From assembly GCA_019055375.1 (NCBI GenBank), contig JAHQIW010004522.1, positions 294,959 through 358,958 of the forward strand: DNA of 64,000 nucleotides, written 5' to 3'. The stretch is from Parelaphostrongylus tenuis. Taxonomy: Eukaryota; Nematoda; Chromadorea; Rhabditida; Metastrongylidae. Each line of letters starts with the position of its first letter. Position 1 is the stretch's first letter. Both the position numbers and the translations under genes were made by a program. Below the pieces are notes generated by a model. The model was not told where the DNA came from. It made no database searches and worked only from the letters and a program-made list of their open reading frames with translations. Below, in pieces: positions 10,390-20,430 of this stretch.

Positions 10390-11952
10390 ATGATAATTGA
10401 CCCAAAGGATCATCGGCTACGAAGAAGACGATTACGTCGAAAAGGTAGCCGAATAAAAACCATTTGCCATTCTCATACTACCTTATTTATAGAACAAAAT
10501 TATTGAATCAGTGTCGAGGTAAAAGGAAGTTGGTAGAAGGTAAAAAGAAGATTGTTATCACCATAGTTAATGTTGCTTCGAGGCTGAGTGCTTCAATCTA
10601 TGGTATGCCATTATGACCTTACCTTGAATTTTCAAAAAGGTTTTAGGTATGTCAAAGGACTTTCGAGACTATTTCAAGATTATGCCTCGTGAAATTTGCG
10701 GCTTGTCTTCTATCTGTGAGAAAAGACATATTCCACAAAGGGGGAAGCCGTCAACATCTGTGCAAAATAGTGAGATAGCTGCAATATTGACTAGTCAAAT
10801 CGTCAATTTACAAATTAATTTGATTCTTCATGATGCTTTACATTGAAAAACTTCACATTCTATATAACATGCAGCCTGTGGAATAGTAAAGTCGCGGTGA
10901 CAGGCTTAAGCAATCGATCACTCTTTTCTATCCAGTAGAATATTTGTGTCTCTTAGTGTTGAATTTTCCAATTGCGACCTTAAAGAATGTATGGTGCTCT
11001 ATGCAAAACTTTTAAATGTGTGTACAGACGCTTTACTGTGTTTTCATTGTAGTTTGATGCTTTTGCGGTGAGCGACAAAGGTGGTCAAAGGTAGTATTGT
11101 TTCATCTGCAACCGCTCAATCGTAAATACATTTTATTTGAGTGAATGAGTGTTCATAGCCAAACTTGTGCCAACAAATGCGCTGAAGTCGTTGACTGCTC
11201 TGCTATTTCACACTTCGGGAACCCGTTCTTCTCTAGTGTAATAAACAGAATAAATGTTTCAACTAATCCGATGACAGCGTACTTTACTATTTTGACCTGC
11301 ATTATCAGTTCCTCAACTGAGGTGAGTAAAGATGCGTTTTAGGTATTGATTGTCACCTTAGTTTATAGAGATCTTTATGCCTACTAAGACAGTTCCAGTG
11401 CTTGGTTACAACAAGTCTCTAATCCTTCGTCTTTCAGTGCTTCTTGTGTTTTTCAAAAACGGTTCTTCATATATTTTTGAGAAGCAATGTGCTTCTCAGA
11501 AAAAGTATACTGAAGACACGAAGGCATTGCGGTAATGATTTTAAGGCACCAGATAGGTTTTGATAAGCAGAATAAGAAGAAAGCTGCATAGGTGCTTTCA
11601 CATAAAACAGTGAAAGTCAGCATTTTGGATAATTTCAAAAAAGCCCAAAATTTATACGATGTGGGAAATATCTCGTATCACACGTGATTTAGACTAATCT
11701 GTACTTTAAATCAAATTTCTTATTTGTACGAACTTGATTTGATTACTTCTCCTAAACAGCATATGGGTCGTCTCACTGCTATTGAAACATAATTTGCAGA
11801 AAATATACGAATACTTTTCTACCGCATTTAGATTGAGCCGGTCTTCTATCGGAATTATCAAAAGTTTGCCAAACACGGCTGGGTCAGAATTCGACAAAGT
11901 TGTCCAAGCAGTGGCCAATCCAAATCAAATAACAAAATTGCACTCCACATAG
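10390..11952 (+). CDS. Six-exon gene model, unknown (possibly membrane) protein
   Basis: Exons by eye: 10390-10444, 10647-10715, 11159-11321, 11438-11531, 11611-11674, 11760-11952. Donors include GTAGCC, GTGAGA and a perfect GTGAGT at 11322; acceptors include TCTTTCAG and CTAAACAG. Phases agree at all five junctions (1,1,0,1,2). It starts MIIDPKDHRLRRRRLRRK and ends VVQAVANPNQITKLHST with TAG. Hydrophobic stretches near MTAYFTILTCII and IWVVSLLLK suggest one or two membrane segments. The third exon needs one extra base near 11233 to pass from frame KLVPTNALKSLTALLF to frame NRINVSTNPMTAYF. No family is recognised. The chain of phase-consistent splice sites is the main support; a wrong exon boundary or two is likely. 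Confidence 0.5.
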
Positions 11953-11959
11953 GCGCGTC

Positions 11960-12590
11960 GACCATATTTAGGTGGTCAAGAAGATATTTCGCGCAATTCA
12001 GAGGATTGGAAATGGGGGCAAAGACTAATTAGCCATTAGCCATTGCATTAGTTTCGAAAGAGGAATCTCCAGCTCTTGGTCGGCGTCCAATACCCTACTG
12101 TTTAACATTTACAATCGCTTTTCATCTGCTCTGCACAAGAGATTATGGGCAAATTCTCCGAAGCCCTAAAGAGAAAGTCAGTGTATATCAAGTTTACATG
12201 AGAAAAATCTACAAAGAACTGGCTCCCTTTCTTGAACGTTCTAATTCGTCTTAATAAAAGTAATTACATTACGATATGGTATGGAAATTCAAGCAGTGAA
12301 AATATCTTAGCGCATTATCTTTCCTCTCATCCCTCACATACTAGAAAATCGATTGTCTAAAATATGTACTGAACAGATACTAGTGTTTGCACGGGAGATC
12401 ATAAAAAGGAAATCCTAAGCTGAGAGCAAAATATTGCCAATTCTAATGAGTACGAAAAAACCGCTAACGTTTGATAGAAAAGAAGGGAGAAACCTTGCAA
12501 TAAAAACAATAATGTAATATTAAAATGGAGCATCTTTTTACAACACCTTTCATAACATACGAATAAGCGTCGCTATTGGAAAATGCCTTG
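11960..12590. other. No gene recognised
   Basis: Downstream of the 10.4-11.95 kb gene model. AT-rich and without splice-bounded open frames or known repeat words. Confidence 0.35.
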
Positions 12591-13100
12591 AAAGCAGTGG
12601 CCTGGGCAAGTCTGTAGGAGTTGTAGAACTCCTCCTAGGAGGTTCCGTCATCAATTAGTTTGGAACCGCTTGTATGACCGTCTATGTATTATAAAGGATT
12701 GCGTGATATGTCCCAAAGGTAGAGACGGCTACTGTATGAGCATAAGTACAATATACCTTACCTCTTACAATGCATGTGGTGAAGAATACATGGGCGAAAC
12801 AAGCAGACGATTTGATATCCTCATAAAAGAGCACTTAGGCGGAAAGTCTACGTAAAGTTGAAGGTAAAAGGTTTGTATAAATCAACAAGTAGTGGAAGTA
12901 TTGGTAGTGTGAAAAGCGCGTACGGATCACTTCACCAATGCATTTTGTTGAATGCCGAGTTGTGAAATCGAAGTGTCGAATTCGTAGAGAGCAGTCTACT
13001 CTTTGGTATTCTAACAAATTCGTAGTAACATTACAGAACAGAGCCACAATAAATTTATTGACCAGTATGTTGCTATACATTGTGGTAGGGCTTGATCCAA
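12590..13100 (+). mobile_element. Penelope-like element remnant: GIY-YIG endonuclease end
   Basis: Plus-strand frame 12670-12855 reads LYDRLCIIKDCVICPKGRDG then YLTSYNACGEEYMGETSRRF and IKEHLGG. This is the C-terminal zinc-binding plus GIY-YIG endonuclease pattern of canonical PLEs: CxxC before the domain, then [V/I]Y...C..CG.EYIGET.R....RI.EHL. Here the YIG core is YMG and the GIY part reads IYL. Downstream, in broken frames to about 13080, words like CEIEVS and NKF[V/I] continue the usual PLE C-terminal tail. No reverse transcriptase was found next to it, so this is a 5'-truncated and mutated fragment. It is relevant to the hammerhead motifs at 18, 28, 33 and 53 kb, because PLEs are known to carry hammerhead ribozymes. 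Confidence 0.8.
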
Positions 13101-13650
13101 GATTTCATTTTTTCTTTTTTTCTTGAATAATAGAAGTAATTTTTTGTCGTAGCGTGAACTGGTAATCGTTCGTTTTTATCTCAAAGTCGTCAGTTGCCGC
13201 CTCTCAACAGTCCACTGAAAAGCAATTCAGTTATCTAACTTATATCTAAATGGCATAAGGATAACAAGTTGCCAATGAAGTTGCCATCTGTCTATCTGCC
13301 AAGAACGAAATCTCGTAAATCAGTTTCCTCTCAGTTGGCTAACAATTTCTAGAGTTATTAGTTTTCCAACCAGTTTTTCTTCCAAAGACAAAACAGAATT
13401 TGATTCTGTTCGTTTCCCGTCTCGCTGCCCTTCCGTTTGCACCACAGCGTATCAAGCACATCGCAAATCATGGTGTAATTTTGGAAAGCTTATGCATTTT
13501 CTTCAAGAAATAGGTGATAATAATCGACAATTGATAAATGGTTTCTTATAAAGAATACAGCAAGTTTTGGAACAATAAATTATGACGATGAATAACGTAC
13601 GCCTTTGTGTGTTGGCGACCGCGCACATCAGAACGCTGTTTCCACTTTCT
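13100..13650. other. No gene recognised
   Basis: Between the PLE remnant and the exon island. AT-rich, without supported exons. It may be upstream intron or promoter of the plus-strand model that begins at or before 13839. Confidence 0.3.
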
Positions 13651-13651
13651 C

Positions 13652-15730
13652 TTAGATGCTATTCTTCGACGCTCTGGTGGCCTTGGGGCTGGACTTGGTG
13701 GCCTCCTTCTCTGCCACTTCGACCTGTGTTTTAAATCAAGTATACTGTAGTTCTATTTAGAGATCTGAAATGTTCAACCATACGTCGGTTGGATTCCTTC
13801 AACCACCATTTGCATGATGACCATAAAATTGAATGCAGCTTTTGATGATTTAAACATGATCCATTTTGGTGTAACATTCGCAAGTGCGGTGGATGATCTT
13901 GTACAAGATGGCGATGTCAAGAGCTATAGAGTCCTGACTAAGGTGCAGCTGCTGATCCAGCAAAAATGAATGTTTTGCTCTTTCGACTATGTATGACTAG
14001 TTTTCTACTTATTTTTGACTCTTAATATCGCCTTCGCAAAGCAGTATAGCTCAATCATTCCTCACGTTTGCGATGGGCGCACGTTAGATCCTGTTTCCAC
14101 GTCAATGGCAAGAGGCTTCCCTTTTCATCAGCGACTAGAAATGACATTCATTAGAGGTATTAATGACCTGCTAACCATGAATCGTGAAAAAAAAACCCAT
14201 TGCTTACACGTGACCAATCGTCTGCATCTTGTCGACTCTTGTGTCCTTCTCTCCATCGATATTGATGGTCCACGGAGCGAAGGCTGACCTATACCTTGAC
14301 TTCTACACGGGCACACGGTACGTAATCCTTCTTGCTTTTGACGATCAGCCACGTTCTGCTGCATGTTAGTAAATGAAATGAAATCATGGTGTTAAGGCTA
14401 GCTTTTATACAAATGATTCTATCAGCAATCTCTTGTCACACATTATAATTTGCATAACTTTCAAAGTTGGTCTAATTGAGTTGAGTCGACACATCGTCAT
14501 TTTGTTCATTGTTATGATCGATTTAGTAGTCTCACAGGTCTCTGAAAAGTTTGCTTGTTGTTCTAATGAGAACGAACTGAAGGAAATCATCAACGCTTTT
14601 GCAAAAACGTGATTTCTATAGACTTTTTTAAATTGTGCACACTGGCCTACATGACATCTGTGGATGTCATGACCTTTTAGATGGTTATTTCGCTGATGAC
14701 ATCCATATATATAGCCTGTAATATATGTAGGTCAAAATTTGCCAACGTATGCATGTATTTGTTTTTATTTATTTACTTTTTGCTAGGTACTGACCCAATC
14801 TGCATAGATTTCGAATACATTTCTGCTTTCTTCACTCCATTATGCAGTGACGACAGTGTGACATTTCGTCTTAGATGTCGTTTATTATCCGACATTTTGT
14901 GTAATTTCATTTAATTCTGCAGAAGAAATCATGCAAAAAGGACAGCCTAGAAAGAAAATGTGGAGATCAGTCCTCCATAATTTGGCGATGTTTGAAACCG
15001 AATGTGATAATTGGCAGTTTCGACTGAACTCACGGATGCTGCCATATCTGGAGCACAGCTTACTGGGCTTTGCTACTCTATGGAGTGTGATTTCGCTAAG
15101 AAGAGGTTTGATTCGTGGTGTTTTCTATATCAACAACGTAAAGTGAACTTGAATCTTTTTCAGGACAGTAATATATTGTTATAAAGATCATCCAAATGCA
15201 TAAAATTTGCGCAAAATTTCGACTTTAGACGAGAGTTGAGCCTACGTCTCACCCATCGCAGGGACTCGTGGGTATCACTCCACCAACGTGGCCATCGCTA
15301 AGATTGCACTCTCTCCAAACCCAAAGCAGTAGAAACAGTAAGAATTGGAATTCAGTATGTTGATTCAATTTAAAACAGTTTTCATCCCACTTGGAGTTTA
15401 TGCCAATATGTGGCTACTGAATCACACCCGTCAAAGGCTGATTGCTGACAGATATATCAATGAGTTGCAGCAAAGAGATACCTTTTGTGGTGTAGGGATG
15501 ACACGCCCCTCCGGTACGGGCAAAGCAGGTTCAACTTCCATCTGAGGCCGAATTTCTGCGTCCCATTCTGCATTCTTTGGACGGAAATTAAGTTGATATC
15601 TATGTGATCTGTGGTTCATAAGTGTGGAACGCTTTCGCCTTTTCCTTAACTTGACCTCTATGGCTTCAAAGGGTCTAAAGCCTACCATGCGTTTGGCCCA
15701 CGATTTCGAAGTACGAATAGGTCGTTCCAT
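13652..15730 (-). CDS. Minus-strand gene model interleaved with the plus-strand gene
   Basis: Candidate exons on the minus strand: 15730-15482 (ATG, 83 codons, MERPIRTSKSWAKRMVGFRP to VIPTPQK, donor GTATCT); about 15297-15253 (GHVGGVIPTSPCDG, donor GTGAGA); 14358-14210 (RTWLIVKSKKDYVPCARVEV, one missing base near 14290, then APWTINIDGEKDTRVDKMQ); 13723-13652 (acceptor AAAACACAG, VEVAEKEATKSSPKATRASK, stop TAA). The last three join in phase. The link from the first exon to the second is unresolved. The first exon is basic and has no signal peptide. Apart from about 8 bases at 15482-15489, each exon falls inside an intron of the plus-strand model. I do not recognise the protein. Alternatives: two separate small genes, or one strand is a false reading. 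Confidence 0.35.
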
Positions 15731-16499
15731 CTTCGATGCCTTTTCCTTCGAATTTTAGGATTTGACCAGTCTGAAGTGCCTTTGTATGTAGATTTTATTA
15801 TCTTCTTCTAATCACACTTTGAAAGTGCCTTCAAGTAGTTCGCGTAGTCTATCGGTGTCTCATGGTCGAGTCGAGTAAGATGAGCAGAAAGAGCAAAGGC
15901 TCTGGGAAGAGAAAAACAAGGAGAAACAGTAGAGAAAACGATGGAGGGTGGTACTGTAGAGACAGAAGATGTTGTTTGATGACGTGGTTCTTTTGTGCAC
16001 TCTATAAAAAGACATGACTTCTAAATATGCTGCTTTTCAACTGACATAGACGAGCCTGATAACGTGGAATTCCTTGACAGAGAAAAGGTGGAAAGTTTAA
16101 TCGTAGAAGCTAGTAGAACACTTTTTGTCCTTTTCAAGGAAGACATCAAAAAGGTTTTTATACTTTGTTCTGGCGTCGAAAAGACGATTACGATTCCTTT
16201 CGTCGTGCATTGCTCCAACTTGATCATGAATTTGAATCTCATAGGAAATTTGATTTCAAGAAAACATCACCGCTGCATAAACTGGCTTTTTGTTGGAGAA
16301 ACTTTTATAGGGATCTTCTCATCACCGAGAAGCACATATCTTAAGCTTTCTTATTGCCAGTAGGAAAGCCATATCATTGGGATGAGTTCGTATTTTCGAA
16401 TTACCTTTTCACATTTTCTTTGACAATGTTATAGATTTCACTGACTATGTGGACAACGTTGGCAATGCCGCCGACAAGCATTCATATGCACGCGTCTGA
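13839..16499 (+). CDS. Six-exon gene model (5' end missing), unknown protein
   Basis: Exons by eye: 13839-13942 (acceptor GAATGCAG; DDLNMIHFGVTFASAVDDLV), 14045-14156 (SSIIPHVCDGRTLDPVSTSM), 14923-15105 (acceptor TTAATTCTGCAG; QKGQPRKKMWRSVLHNLAMF, PYLEHSLLGFATLWSVISLR), 15379-15489 (FIPLGVYANMWLLNHTRQRL), 16050-16359 (DEPDNVEFLDREKVESLIVE, RRALLQLDHEFESHRKFDFK), 16435-16499 (FTDYVDNVGNAADKHSYARV, TGA). The junctions agree in phase (0, then 1 at each later one). The fifth exon needs one extra A at 16148-16152 and one near 16330, both in A runs, to stay open. One likely membrane segment lies in exon 3. No family is recognised. A start codon was not found upstream, so more exons are expected. 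Confidence 0.5.
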
Positions 16500-16925
16500 G
16501 TTGTTTTGATATTCTGCTCTTTCCTGTAATTATTATGGCACTTATATTCTGTTCTCTATGGATCTTGAATGTCGCTTGCAATCACCGATATTTCAAACAG
16601 CTGTGGCAAAGTAATAAGATTAATCTGAACCTATGTCCCGCAAAGATGTTTCGGCCTCCAGGAGCGACGGCTCAGAAACGTAGATTGCCGACTCGTCACG
16701 TTCTCGCAAATCTAAATTCACGCGAGCCGCAATGAAAATATCTGAAAAGAATAAGTAAATTTAGGTATCGAAGGAATATGTCATTACTAAATGAGAGAAT
16801 ATTGCAAAAAAGTTGTCTGAGGAGGGCTTATTCAGTAAAAGGACACCATGATGTCGAGAACTTTGTGGTATATCCACGAGAAGTTGATGTGAAAGGGCAC
16901 TTAATTCCAGCTGATGTATAGCGAT
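16500..16925. other. 3' flank, no further gene recognised
   Basis: Follows the stop at 16497-16499. A 66-codon frame at 16535-16735 has no splice support. The region is probably 3' untranslated or intergenic. Confidence 0.3.
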
Positions 16926-17230
16926 TGGTTCTTTTCATGCTTCTGCAGTATTCGACAGCTTGAGAAATGTAGATTTCAATGCTGAGTCAGTTTTTGGTGA
17001 GACCTTCAAAGCACGTTCCATTAACGGAAGGAAGGTATTGTTTTGAGTTTAAAGCTTTTCCCACAACTTTCACAGCAGATTTTCTGACATTATAAAGGAA
17101 AATTTGGCTCCAAGCAAACCGTGTCGTTATGAAAAGTTGAGTACTACTAAATACCTTGTTTGAATGGACCTTCACAATTAGAACACCCAGTTTTCCTAGA
17201 AATCTCCGCTACTCATTGCGAGATGTCATG
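16925..17230. repeat. Dispersed repeat R2, copy 1
   Basis: Aligns with 28.86-29.15 kb: TTCGACAGCTTGAGAAATG, AGATTTTCTGACATTATAAA, AAGCAAACCGTGTCGTTATG, AAAAGTTGAGTACTACT. The words keep their order and spacing in both copies. Confidence 0.6.
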
Positions 17231-17412
17231 TCGCTCATCGCTGCTGTGCCTCAATGAGACGGATTCATCAAAAACCGCGCACTTATTGATGTGATCTTTT
17301 GTCAGACCATTTAATGATTTTTAACCTACTTTTGTCCACAGATAGTGGGTTTTGATGATCAGCCAAAGTTCATTTTTATTTGGCAGCCTGTTGTGGCCGT
17401 ACGATGCGATAA

Positions 17413-17692
17413 CACCCCAATAAGGTAGAGTGGTGTGTAAAATCATTTGCGCCAGGTGGGATTCGAACCCACATCTCACCCTCTCCGGAGGCGCGTGCTT
17501 AACTGTTGCAACCCACGCCACACCATAGACGGCTGGCTGTTGACGACTAACGCGTTGTAGCGTAAAATGAGTAGTGTCAAAACGTGCATTGGTAGCGCAA
17601 CGGTTCAGCACGCCCCCCCCACATAGTGTATAATGTGAGTTCGAATCCCACCTGACGCAAACGTTTTTGCGTACTACTCACATTGTTGGGTA
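17413..17692. mobile_element. Palindromic element with two inverted tRNA-like modules, copy 2
   Basis: The terminal words CCCCAATAAGGTAGAGTGGT and CATTGTTGGGTA mirror copy 1. Minus-strand module at about 17447-17519 and plus-strand module at 17582-17659 (GCGCAACGGTTCAGCACG, GTGAGTTCGAATCCCACCTG). The inner loop is shorter than in copy 1 but keeps GGCTGGCTGTTGACGACTAA and GCGTTGTAGCGTA. A C8 run in the anticodon region marks decay or a base-call problem. Confidence 0.7.
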
Positions 17693-18016
17693 TATTATAT
17701 CATATCACCGCAACAGGCAGTAAAATAAGAATTATTGCATCTCTATTTATTAGTGTTAGGCTGTGTCTGATGTGTGAGAGAACACTGTGAAGAGCATTCT
17801 ATTATTAAAGGCTGCATTTATGCAACAATGTATTCGGGGTGTTCTCCAAGGCTGCAGAGAAGTCGCTGTAAAGTAACGAGGCTTCAAGGCAATAATATAT
17901 GAATTTTTGAGGTTCTCACACAATCATTATGTGCCAAATAGCTAATGTTTCTTCTGTCGGGGTATTATCCTAGACATTAGTCTGATAAGGATATGACTTG
18001 GTTTGAGCCAACAGGT

Positions 18017-18070
18017 CTAGTGCTATATAGGCGCCTTTTTTGTTCTATTGAGACTTTTCAGTAGCACCCT
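18017..18070 (-). ncRNA. Hammerhead ribozyme class A, decayed copy
   Basis: Minus strand: GGTGCTA, CTGAAAA, a GTCTC..AGAAC stem II, then AAAAAAGGCGCC and TATAGCACT. Stem I (GTGCTA against TAGCAC) still pairs fully, but the core has G8 changed to A and the GAAA box has lost its G. Most changes are G to A. Confidence 0.5.
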
Positions 18071-18491
18071 CCCTCGGTTCTGTCGATCCCCTGAGGCTAA
18101 ATAATCCTCTCAAGTAATCGACACCGAGTAAAAAATAATCAGTCATTTCGAGTGTTTTCTTAAGACCATAGCTCCAATTTCAATATACCAAAGAATCATT
18201 TTTGAGCCACGCATGTCATGTGGTCTGTTAAAGTTGGGCTGTTTGCTGATTTCCGTGAGTGCCCCTTCGCCACACTAAGAGTTAACGACGGCGAACGTTT
18301 TACACTCTATGTCCAGTGAAATTATCACCGAACACAGAGTGTTGTACGCTCGGTTGCTCTTGGCTAGTATATTTAATATATCATGTCTTTCGTTTCGAAT
18401 GCTTAAGACCACAGCTCCAATTTCAATATACCAAAGAGCCATTTCTGAGTTACGCATGTCATGTGGTCTTTTAGTTGGGCTGACTTATAGA

Positions 18492-18532
18492 GCCCGATAC
18501 ACGTGTTTCGACGTTGCATTCTCGTTGGTTAG
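18492..18532 (-). ncRNA. Hammerhead ribozyme class B, decayed copy
   Basis: Minus strand: GCAACGTC, GAAAC, ACACGTGT, A, TCGGGC, so the 3' half is intact. The 5' half reads CCAACGA instead of CTGANGA and the 5' strand of stem I is gone. Not expected to cleave. Confidence 0.5.
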
Positions 18533-18897
18533 CTTATGATATATTAAATATACTAGTCAGAAGCAGTCGAGCGTACAACACTCTGTGTTTGGGGATAATT
18601 TCACTGTACATAGAGTGTAAAAGTTTGCCGCCGCTAACTCTTAGTGTGGGGAAGGGGCACCCCGCAGAGATTAGCAAAAGACGAGAATCGGGCTCTATAA
18701 GTCAGCCCATCTTTAACAGACCACATAACATGCGTGGCTCAAAATGATTCTTGTCATATTGGAAAATAATCGCCAAGTCGGATGATGGTATTACCTGACG
18801 TTGTGGTGACCTGCAGTCGAGCTTGCGGCTTTTATAATGAAACATACCTTTTTTCCTTTAAAAGATTATTTAGCCTCAGGGGATCGACGGAACCGAA

Positions 18898-18952
18898 GGA
18901 GAGCGCTAATGATAAGTCCCAATAGGACAAAAAAGGCTCCTATAGCGCTAGA
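18898..18952 (+). ncRNA. Hammerhead ribozyme class A, decayed copy
   Basis: Plus strand: AGCGCTA, (deletion in CTG)ATGATA, stem II AGTCC/GGAC with loop CAATA, then AAAAAAGGCTCC and TAGCGCT. Stem I is AGCGCTA against TAGCGCT, a perfect 7-bp match whose sequence differs from the other copies. The core has lost CTG and the G of GAAA. Confidence 0.5.
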
Positions 18953-19106
18953 CCTATCGGTTAAGGCAAGTCATATCCTAATCAGATTATTTCCTGTTGA
19001 GCGTGTCTGTAGAAGAGTGGTCGACAGCAGTGCCAGATATCAGTTTCATGCTACGAGGTGCTGTCTATATTGTCGTCGTAACATTTCCTTAATTTTTGGA
19101 ATAATC

Positions 19107-19385
19107 TCAATCCTGGACGATGACCAAGTATCCATATAACATATAAATTGCACAAAACCTGGCCGACTTCCCGGTGGGATTGTTAAGGAAGCCCATGACC
19201 AGTGCTCTACAATAAAATGCTTTCTTCAATACGTCAACTTGCTCATGCAGCAAGAGAAACTTATTCGCAAAAACTATTTCTTGGTGCTTTTCTTTCAAAT
19301 AAGCTTTCTGTTCACTCACGAAGTCTAATATATATAAGGTGAAATTTCTCATAGTCATAATGACACTCCAACTGAGCTTATTCAT
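19107..19385 (-). CDS. Candidate coding exon, unknown protein
   Basis: A 92-codon minus-strand frame, MNKLSWSVIMTMRNFTLYIL, then FVSEQKAYLKEKHQEIVFAN, KFLLLHEQVDVLKKAFYC and NPTGKSARFCAIYMLYG. The middle is a charged amphipathic helix followed by a hydrophobic end. Composition is convincing but the length alone is not beyond chance in this base composition, and I could not fix its splice sites. It could be joined to the frame at 20025-19822 upstream on the same strand. Confidence 0.3.
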   Translation of the reverse strand: MNKLSWSVIMTMRNFTLYILDFVSEQKAYLKEKHQEIVFANKFLLLHEQVDVLKKAFYCRALVMGFLNNPTGKSARFCAIYMLYGYLVIVQD

Positions 19386-19389
19386 CCTC

Positions 19390-19820
19390 TTACCAGCACT
19401 GTTTGTAACCAGTTTGCATGAATGTTTGTGGAATCTTTCTTTCTGATCTCAATCTCATAAGACTATGCTTGTGAATACTCTGCCGTCACTAGCCAACAAT
19501 TTGCATACTTCTCAAAGCAGTGCTACCCATATCAATATAACACTGCAGCAACCCATTGAAAATGACGTAATCGCAAATCTCTACTGTGCACTGCGGTGAC
19601 ATTCAATATTCACATTACACCAAAATCATTGTGACCTGGAGAAGATTTTTGCAGGAAAGTGGGTAATTAGATAATTCTCATTCTCTGAACAGGAGTGATT
19701 TATCATTCGAGCTTAGGTTTTCGGCTACTGTCCCACGTGAGCGGTTTTGGAGAAACCTCTCACAACGCTCTAAAATCCAGAATAAAGTATGTTTCACATC
19801 TGCCCATCGCCTTTATTTTT
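19390..19820. other. No gene recognised
   Basis: Between the two minus-strand frames. AT-rich and without clear exons. Confidence 0.3.
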
Positions 19821-19821
19821 A

Positions 19822-20025
19822 TCAATGCGTATAATCGGCCAGAGGGACGAAAAGAATATTAGCGTGCAGAGGAGCTTTCGCAGTAAATGAGTCAATATCT
19901 TTATCCCTAATTTCACGCAAAGCGGAGAAAAAATTCCCAGTTGAATAACAACATATCAAGCGCGATCGATTGCCCTTCCTCGTCGCGCCCCTACCTCTCC
20001 GTTCCGTGAGTTCGCCAGTAAGCAA
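19822..20025 (-). CDS. Candidate 3'-terminal exon with poly(A) signal, unknown protein
   Basis: Minus-strand frame of 67 codons ending FSALREIRDKDIDSFTAKAP and LHANILFVPLADYTH with TGA at 19824-19822. An AATAAA hexamer lies 4 bases after the stop (19817-19812), close but compatible with a very short 3' end. The first ~25 codons are arginine-rich and may lie upstream of the true acceptor. No family is recognised. Confidence 0.3.
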   Translation of the reverse strand: MLTGELTERRGRGATRKGNRSRLICCYSTGNFFSALREIRDKDIDSFTAKAPLHANILFVPLADYTH

Positions 20026-20039
20026 AGCCGCTGAAAATG

Positions 20040-20430
20040 TAAAAGTCGCAGTTATTTATCACGCTAAACGGTATTTTCAGAAAACAAACGCAGTACTGGA
20101 ATCATAAAAACTTACGCTTTAGAATGACTACTAATAGTATAAAGAAAGAGCTCTGTAGGGTAGACTGTTTGCTTTCTCCCATTGCGCTATCAATAGAGCC
20201 TTCCAGAAGGCAAGCACATTTTTATGTTTTTTGGAGACTTGTGGTTCCGAAAGAATGCTAGCACTCTGAGAAACCAATTGTGTCTAGCAAAATATCAGCG
20301 AGATAAGAAAACGGCCGTCTGTGTGAGACATAACTTTGATTGAAATTTTATAGCGCGTTAAAAGGGTGTTTTGAAAAACCGTCCATGTACGGTTCTGGCC
20401 GGAGATTTAAGCTTTCGTACGATTACTGAG
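20040..20430. repeat. Monomer repeat R5 in front of an RTE remnant
   Basis: R5 words: CAAACGCAGTACTGGAATCA, CTTACGCTTTAGAATGACTA, GAAAGAGCTCTGTAGGGTAG, GAAAACGGCCGTCTGTG. They lead into the RTE upstream block at about 20400. Confidence 0.5.

Larger units (their letters stand above)
17995..18990. mobile_element. Inverted-repeat hammerhead element, 18 kb
   Basis: The left arm (about 18011-18395) and right arm (about 18530-18985) are complementary over several blocks: TAGTGCTATATAGGCGCC, TTGAGCCACGCATGTCATGT, CACACTAAGAGTTA, AACACAGAGTGTTGTACGCT and others. The loop (18396-18529) holds a further copy of the GAGCCACGCATG block plus a class B hammerhead remnant. Both arms carry class A hammerhead remnants at their outer ends. 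Relatives without the perfect mirror lie at 28.2-28.55, 32.7-33.45 and 52.3-53.0 kb. Confidence 0.7.

Noticed and set aside
15345..15545. 66-codon plus-strand frame taken as one exon
   Set aside because: Only 15379-15489 fits splice phase with neighbours; the remainder is antisense to the minus-strand exon.
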